NCBI GenBank assembly: GCA_022565655.1
Contig: JAIUMG010000121.1
Span: 1 to 9,403 of the forward strand
Reading direction: 5' to 3'
From: Alkalimonas sp.
Lineage (GTDB): Bacteria > Pseudomonadota > Gammaproteobacteria > Enterobacterales > Alteromonadaceae
Length of the DNA stretch: 9,403 bases
The notes under the pieces were generated by a model that did no database searches, was not told where the DNA came from, and saw only the letters and a program-made list of their open reading frames with translations. Positions within the stretch are counted from its first letter, which is position 1, and every line of letters begins with the position of its first letter. The translations under genes were made by a program, and so were the position numbers. Positions 6,419 through 9,403 of this stretch are shown here, in pieces.

Positions 6419-6946
6419 TTAGAGTTCCTTAAGCAGTTCAGCCAGCCGGGCCAGCTTTTCATTATTCAGCTGCCGGTAGTCAAAATAGGGGCATACCAGC
6501 AGGCGGTTGCTGACATCAATAGCAAACTCGTGATCCAGCCAGTTTAGTTGGGCTGCTAAGCCCTGGCTTAGCAGATGTTTGGCGTGAGTCCGGCCTGCGA
6601 TGATATGAATCATCTGGTCGTCCGGGGTTAGCTGTGGAGCACGGAACAGCAAAGCCGTGTTACTGCCCTGTCGCAGTAAATGCTGATCACGGTAGTGCTG
6701 CCAGCTACTGGCCAGTTGATTAAAGCCAAAGCGGTTGGTATCCAAAGCAAATAATAACTTGGCATACACATTAAACAGCTTGCGCCAGCCGTTGCCACAG
6801 GCCTGGTTGATGCTGTCGATTTCACCGCGGCCAAGCGGCTGAATATCAACTAAGCCGGTATACTCCTGCATCGGTGGGTGTTTCGCCACATACACTCGAA
6901 ATCTGGCCTGTGGGTCACCCAAGCCTATGGCAGTTGAGGTTTGCAT
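6419..6946 (-). CDS. Conserved-looking cytoplasmic protein of unknown function (175 residues)
   Basis: The protein has no signal peptide or membrane segment, so it should be cytoplasmic. The most family-like stretch is ACGNGWRKLFNVYAKLLF (residues 49-66). A second block, MIHIIAGRTHAKHL (112-125), is followed by LLVCPYFDYRQLNNEKLARL near the C-terminus. This tail layout is faintly like the last strand, loop and helix of uracil-DNA-glycosylase folds, but the catalytic GQDPY and HPS motifs are absent, so I do not assign that function. It may match a gammaproteobacterial domain of unknown function (DUF6942 is one possibility, from memory and unverified). The start codon has only a weak AAGAAA site upstream; no better start is seen. 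It lies 176 bases upstream of the ATPase in the same direction, separated by the operator-like array, and diverges from the small gene at 7129. Confidence 0.7.
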   Translation of the reverse strand: MQTSTAIGLGDPQARFRVYVAKHPPMQEYTGLVDIQPLGRGEIDSINQACGNGWRKLFNVYAKLLFALDTNRFGFNQLASSWQHYRDQHLLRQGSNTALLFRAPQLTPDDQMIHIIAGRTHAKHLLSQGLAAQLNWLDHEFAIDVSNRLLVCPYFDYRQLNNEKLARLAELLKEL

Positions 6947-7056
6947 AAGATGTTTCTTATCGCTTTCGTGTGCTATTAAAACTGTAGAGGAAACTTACCA
7001 TAAATCGAAGTGCTTTCGTGCCGTAGCTAAGGCGATTAGCAGAAAAATTGCCTGCA

Positions 7057-7085
7057 TTGTATTTCAAACCGATGCTGGTCATAAT
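7057..7085 (+). promoter_or_regulatory. Possible promoter of the small secreted-peptide gene
   Basis: CATAAT (7080-7085) is a 5-of-6 match to the -10 consensus. TTGTAT (7057-7062) can act as a -35 at the ideal 17-bp spacing. Transcription would begin near 7092, leaving a leader of about 37 bases before the ATG at 7129. Confidence 0.45.
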
Positions 7086-7113
7086 TGTTTTTTGTAGCCA
7101 TCGGCCCTGACTC

Positions 7114-7120
7114 AAAGGAG
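7114..7120 (+). promoter_or_regulatory. Strong ribosome binding site of the small gene
   Basis: AAAGGAG ends 8 bases before the ATG at 7129, a near-perfect Shine-Dalgarno at good spacing. It is one of the best ribosome binding sites in the window and the main reason to treat the short frame as a real or formerly real gene. Confidence 0.75.
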
Positions 7121-7128
7121 CAACAAAC

Positions 7129-7212
7129 ATGAATAAATTGATGACTGCACTGGTAGCTGCCAGCTGCTTTTGGGGGCTGGCTTATGCTGAGCCGGTTCAA
7201 TTTGGTGAGTAA
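7129..7212 (+). CDS. 27-residue exported peptide or truncated secreted-protein gene
   Basis: The frame encodes a textbook signal peptide: MNKL with a positive N-region, a hydrophobic core MTALVAASCFWGL, and AYA as the signal peptidase I site. Only EPVQFGE remains after it before TAA at 7210-7212. A promoter-like pair and a strong Shine-Dalgarno precede it. Two readings are possible. It may be the start of a periplasmic protein whose body was lost; no continuation is seen in other frames over the 70 bases before dsbA. Or it may be a genuine tiny gene whose product is the signal peptide or the seven-residue mature peptide. It converges on dsbA, with the dsbA terminator between them. No homologue is recognised. 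Confidence 0.5.
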   Translation: MNKLMTALVAASCFWGLAYAEPVQFGE

Positions 7213-7243
7213 GTGCGGTGGATAAGCTATGCTTTCCTGCAGC

Positions 7244-7269
7244 AAAAAAGGGCACGAGAAGTGCCCTTT
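7244..7269 (-). terminator. Intrinsic terminator of dsbA
   Basis: On the minus strand AAAGGGCAC (7269-7261) and GTGCCCTTT (7255-7247) form a 9-bp stem with a five-base loop, followed by six T (7249-7244). It lies 12 bases past the dsbA stop. The plus-strand reading has only three T after the stem, so it may terminate the small gene at 7129 less well. Confidence 0.9.
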
Positions 7270-7281
7270 GGAATATTTGCC

Positions 7282-7923
7282 TTAACTGTCTTTTTGCAGC
7301 AGGTAATCTATCAACTGCTCCAGCTCGGTGGCAAAGTTGCGATTGTCCAGGCTGCTGTTGTTGATTTTGTATTTACCGTTGACGACAAACAAAGGCACGC
7401 CGGTTAGCACGCGTGCGCGGGAAAGTTCGTTTTGTTCATTGCGCATCACGGTGGCACCCATCCGCACCGAGAAGCTATTGATTTGCTTGTCGTAGGCATC
7501 GGCATCAATGCCGGTACCTAAAGCAATGGAACGCACATCGCTGTCATTGCGGATTTGATTGCGCTGGCGGTGAATGTGATTAAAAACCGCGGTTGAGAAT
7601 TGGTCGGCAACGCCATGTGCTTTGGCCACCAGATAGGCCCGGGCCAGGGTGTTTTGCACCTCGGGCGAGGCACCGCGTACAAAATCGACATGCACTTTTT
7701 TGAATTCAGCATCTTCAGGAAGGTTAGCACTCAGCTGCTGAACCAAAGGTTCTATTGATGCACAACCACCACAAAAAAAAGAAAAATATTCTTTTAACTC
7801 AGGCTTGCTAGTGGCTTGTTCGGCAATCACTTCGTAGTGAGTGCCTTGAACAAACTGTTGGGCAAAAGCCGAAGCACTAAATAAAACTGCCAACGACAGG
7901 GCTGCAAACAGCTTTTTTATCAT
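7282..7923 (-). CDS. dsbA: Periplasmic thiol:disulfide oxidoreductase DsbA, with CGGC active site
   Basis: DsbA donates disulfide bonds to newly exported proteins and is re-oxidised by DsbB. This one has 213 residues. A signal peptide (MIKKLFAALSLAVLFSASAFA, about residues 1-21) is cleaved before QQF. The thioredoxin-fold active site is in EYFSFFCGGCASIEP, cysteines at 51 and 54. After cleavage these become 30 and 33, the same numbering as E. coli DsbA. The cis-proline loop reads GVPLFVVNGKY (P177). The dipeptide between the cysteines is GG, not the PH of the enteric enzyme. In this family the dipeptide sets the redox potential, so this protein may be less oxidising. AGGAAG six bases upstream supports the start. 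It lies 78 bases downstream of srkA in the same direction, as in E. coli, and ends at a strong terminator. Confidence 0.92.
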   Translation of the reverse strand: MIKKLFAALSLAVLFSASAFAQQFVQGTHYEVIAEQATSKPELKEYFSFFCGGCASIEPLVQQLSANLPEDAEFKKVHVDFVRGASPEVQNTLARAYLVAKAHGVADQFSTAVFNHIHRQRNQIRNDSDVRSIALGTGIDADAYDKQINSFSVRMGATVMRNEQNELSRARVLTGVPLFVVNGKYKINNSSLDNRNFATELEQLIDYLLQKDS

Positions 7924-8001
7924 AATTTACTTCCTCAAAAAGACATATGGTGTTGGTTGCTAGCCTAGCAAAAAAAGCCAGGATTTAACATGAGTTCCGG
8001 A

Positions 8002-8997
8002 TCAATAGCCGGGCTGCAGCGACAATGGGGGTTGTTGCAGCAGAAACAATTGCTCTTTCAGCACCAGTATTTGTTGCTCCCAGTATTTGTCTGTTGCAAA
8101 CCAGGGAAAGTTCATTGCAAAGGCTGGATCTTGCCAGCGCCGGGCCAGCCAGGCCATGTAGTGGATCATACGCATGGCACGAAGGGGCTCGATCAGTTTT
8201 AATTCTGCTGGGTTAAAATCACAAAACTGCTGGTACTCTTCCAGCATAATATCCAGATAGAGCAGTTGCTCACTGCGCTCGCCAGATAACATCATCCAGA
8301 TATCCTGTATCGCCGGGCCCATCCGGCAATCATCCAGATCAACAAAGAAAGGCCCTTGCTGATCAATAAATAAATTGCCTGCATGGCAATCACCATGCAG
8401 GCGAATGGGGTGCGTGGGCTGATATTGTTGGCTGGCCAGCTTTATCACCATATCAAGAATGGTAAAGAATGGCTGCTGTAGGCTGTCTGGTATAAAAGGG
8501 CAGCTGGTTAGCACGCTGCGGCTCTGATGCAAATGGCTATCGGCACTGAATGCGGGGCGGTGTGCAAAAGTGCTGGCTTGACCGACCTGATGCAAGCGCC
8601 CAAGAAAACGGCCGAGCAATGCCAGTTGCTCTTCGTTGTCGGTTTCCAGCGTACGGCCGCCGCGGCTGGGAAACAGGGCAAAATAACCACCTTCATAGGG
8701 CAGCACCGATTGACCATTTAATATGACGGGGGCAACCACTGGCACATCGGCTTCAGCTAACTCAAAGGTAAAGTCGTGCTCTTCTTGCAGTTGAGCAGGG
8801 CTCCAGCGCTCCGGCCGGTAGAATTTCACCACCCAGCGCTGGGTTCCGGGCTCAGCTTCAAGCTCGCCGCGAAATTGATAGACCCTGTTTTCATAGCTAT
8901 TGAGGGCGGTTAAGCCTGAATCGATCACCATGCCATAGTGCTCAAGCGCATCCAGCACGGTATCGGGGGTCAACGAGGTAAAACAAAAAGCAGACAT
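8002..8997 (-). CDS. srkA: Stress response kinase A (SrkA/YihE/RdoA), protein Ser/Thr kinase
   Basis: SrkA is a cytoplasmic kinase of the aminoglycoside-phosphotransferase-like fold. In E. coli it is controlled by the Cpx envelope-stress system and protects against stress-induced death. Seen here are LNSYENRVYQF near the N-terminus, the ATP-binding lysine in VVKFYRPERW (about residue 58), the catalytic loop HGDCHAGN (about 201-208, Asp 203 and Asn 208), the metal-binding VDLDD (about 219-223), and the conserved LIEPLRAMR and NFPW segments. The length is 331 residues against 328 in E. coli. The ATG at 8997 (MSAFCF) is chosen because it matches the family start and has GGAG just upstream. A TTG at 9024 would put nine residues inside a stable hairpin. 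It precedes dsbA, its usual partner, and follows ccoG. Confidence 0.93.
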   Translation of the reverse strand: MSAFCFTSLTPDTVLDALEHYGMVIDSGLTALNSYENRVYQFRGELEAEPGTQRWVVKFYRPERWSPAQLQEEHDFTFELAEADVPVVAPVILNGQSVLPYEGGYFALFPSRGGRTLETDNEEQLALLGRFLGRLHQVGQASTFAHRPAFSADSHLHQSRSVLTSCPFIPDSLQQPFFTILDMVIKLASQQYQPTHPIRLHGDCHAGNLFIDQQGPFFVDLDDCRMGPAIQDIWMMLSGERSEQLLYLDIMLEEYQQFCDFNPAELKLIEPLRAMRMIHYMAWLARRWQDPAFAMNFPWFATDKYWEQQILVLKEQLFLLQQPPLSLQPGY

Positions 8998-9008
8998 AGA
9001 GCTCCGGC

Positions 9009-9038
9009 AGTCGCTGCAATACAAAGTATGCAGCGACT
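9009..9038 (-). promoter_or_regulatory. Stable hairpin between ccoG and srkA
   Basis: AGTCGCTGC (9009-9017) pairs perfectly with GCAGCGACT (9030-9038). After one bulged A, ATAC pairs with GTAT around a three-base loop, giving 13 pairs in all. It begins 15 bases past the ccoG stop and ends just before the srkA Shine-Dalgarno. No T run follows, so it may be a 3'-end stabiliser, a Rho-related site or a leader structure rather than an intrinsic terminator. Confidence 0.6.
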
Positions 9039-9044
9039 ATAGCA
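9036..9044 (-). promoter_or_regulatory. Possible extended -10 promoter of srkA
   Basis: On the minus strand TGCTATAGT gives a TGn extension followed by TATAGT, a 5-of-6 match to the -10 consensus. Transcripts from here would start inside the hairpin and escape it, while read-through from ccoG would contain it whole. No convincing -35 is seen. Confidence 0.35.
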
Positions 9045-9053
9045 CGAAGCCGC

Positions 9054-9403
9054 TTAGCGCCGTGAAAAGAACCGGTTGGTTTGGGAGACTTGAATATCCG
9101 GTTGCTCTAGTACGGTAACTGTAAAGGTTACGTCGGTGATGGGTTCGGGTAGTTCCCAGGGATCAGCGGCCAAACTGATGGGTTGGCTAATGGTTTCGCC
9201 ACCGGCCACCGTGACTTGCTCTGGGCCTATCCAGCGGGCATCGTCCAGCCCGCTGTAGCTAATCGCGAAGCTCCGCTCATGCTGGGATTTGTTAATAATA
9301 CGCAGGATATAGGTGTTTTCCACCCAGCCTTCACTGGTATCACGGAACAGGGCTCCCCGGTCGCGTATAATATCAAACTCGAGTGGTTGCCGTTGGTGCA
9401 GAG
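9054..9403 (-). CDS. ccoG: Cytochrome c oxidase accessory protein CcoG/FixG, C-terminal part (5' end outside window)
   Basis: The frame is open to the window edge and gives the last 115 residues. It contains RDRGALFRDTSEGWVENTY followed by ILRIINKSQHER, a beta-rich region, and the ending FFSRR. This is the immunoglobulin-like FixG C-terminal domain that follows the membrane and 4Fe-4S parts of CcoG, which lie outside the window. CcoG is an inner-membrane iron-sulfur protein that helps assemble cbb3-type cytochrome oxidase, in some bacteria by reducing Cu(II) for delivery to the enzyme. Its presence implies a microaerobic cbb3 oxidase elsewhere in the genome. It lies 56 bases upstream of srkA on the same strand, so partial co-transcription with srkA-dsbA is possible. 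A GTG at 9323 is internal, not the start. Confidence 0.9.
   Translation of the reverse strand, partial: LHQRQPLEFDIIRDRGALFRDTSEGWVENTYILRIINKSQHERSFAISYSGLDDARWIGPEQVTVAGGETISQPISLAADPWELPEPITDVTFTVTVLEQPDIQVSQTNRFFSRR

Noticed and set aside
6962..7020. Repeated GCTTTCGTG (6962-6970 and 7012-7020) as a regulatory repeat
   Set aside because: Only nine bases long, two copies, no symmetry and no clear relation to a promoter; chance is adequate.
7957..7976. Inverted repeat TTGCTAG/CTAGCAA next to an A run, between srkA and dsbA, as a terminator
   Set aside because: On the coding (minus) strand the T run comes before the hairpin, so it cannot act as an intrinsic terminator for srkA. It may belong to a weak dsbA promoter.
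8002..8721. Open frames on the plus strand opposite srkA, and similar short frames elsewhere
   Set aside because: They are shadows of strongly conserved genes on the other strand, with no ribosome binding sites or recognisable protein features.
8998..9024. A TTG start extending SrkA by nine residues
   Set aside because: The extension lies within a stable hairpin, lacks a ribosome binding site and does not match the known SrkA N-terminus.

Overview
The window looks like the chromosome of a gammaproteobacterium of the Alteromonadales or a related group (Rheinheimera, Alishewanella and Shewanella are the kind of relatives to compare). This is inferred from protein similarity: UvrA, SrkA and DsbA all resemble their Escherichia coli counterparts strongly, and the order srkA-dsbA is the one seen in enterics. 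A genus cannot be fixed from sequence alone. No rRNA, tRNA, insertion sequence, prophage or CRISPR array is visible.

Layout. (1) 1-1191, plus strand: the C-terminal half of a TonB-dependent outer-membrane receptor, cut by the window edge, ending at a clear intrinsic terminator (1211-1234). (2) 1375-4265, plus strand: uvrA, the damage-sensing ATPase of nucleotide excision repair, preceded by a good LexA (SOS) box. The gene is interrupted by a one-base frameshift at about 2439-2457, where the sequence reads T TTA AAG, a -1 slippery heptamer. (3) 4331-4783, plus strand: an unrecognised 150-residue protein with four membrane segments. (4) 4920-6242, minus strand: an AAA_14/DUF4143-type ATPase. 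Its upstream region holds three copies of a palindrome-like box whose centres lie exactly 32 bp apart, two of them forming a perfect 19-bp inverted repeat. (5) 6419-6946, minus strand: a 175-residue conserved-looking protein of unknown function. (6) 7129-7212, plus strand: a 27-codon gene with an excellent ribosome binding site and a complete signal peptide but almost no mature protein. (7) 7282-9403, minus strand: ccoG (partial), srkA and dsbA in a row, ending at a strong terminator. This is an envelope and stress module: copper handling for cbb3 oxidase assembly, a stress kinase, and periplasmic disulfide formation.

The main points for a second look are the phased operator array at 6277-6369, the uvrA frameshift at a slippery site, the minimal secreted-peptide gene at 7129, and the CGGC active site of DsbA where the enteric enzyme has CPHC. 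The rest is ordinary chromosomal housekeeping sequence.
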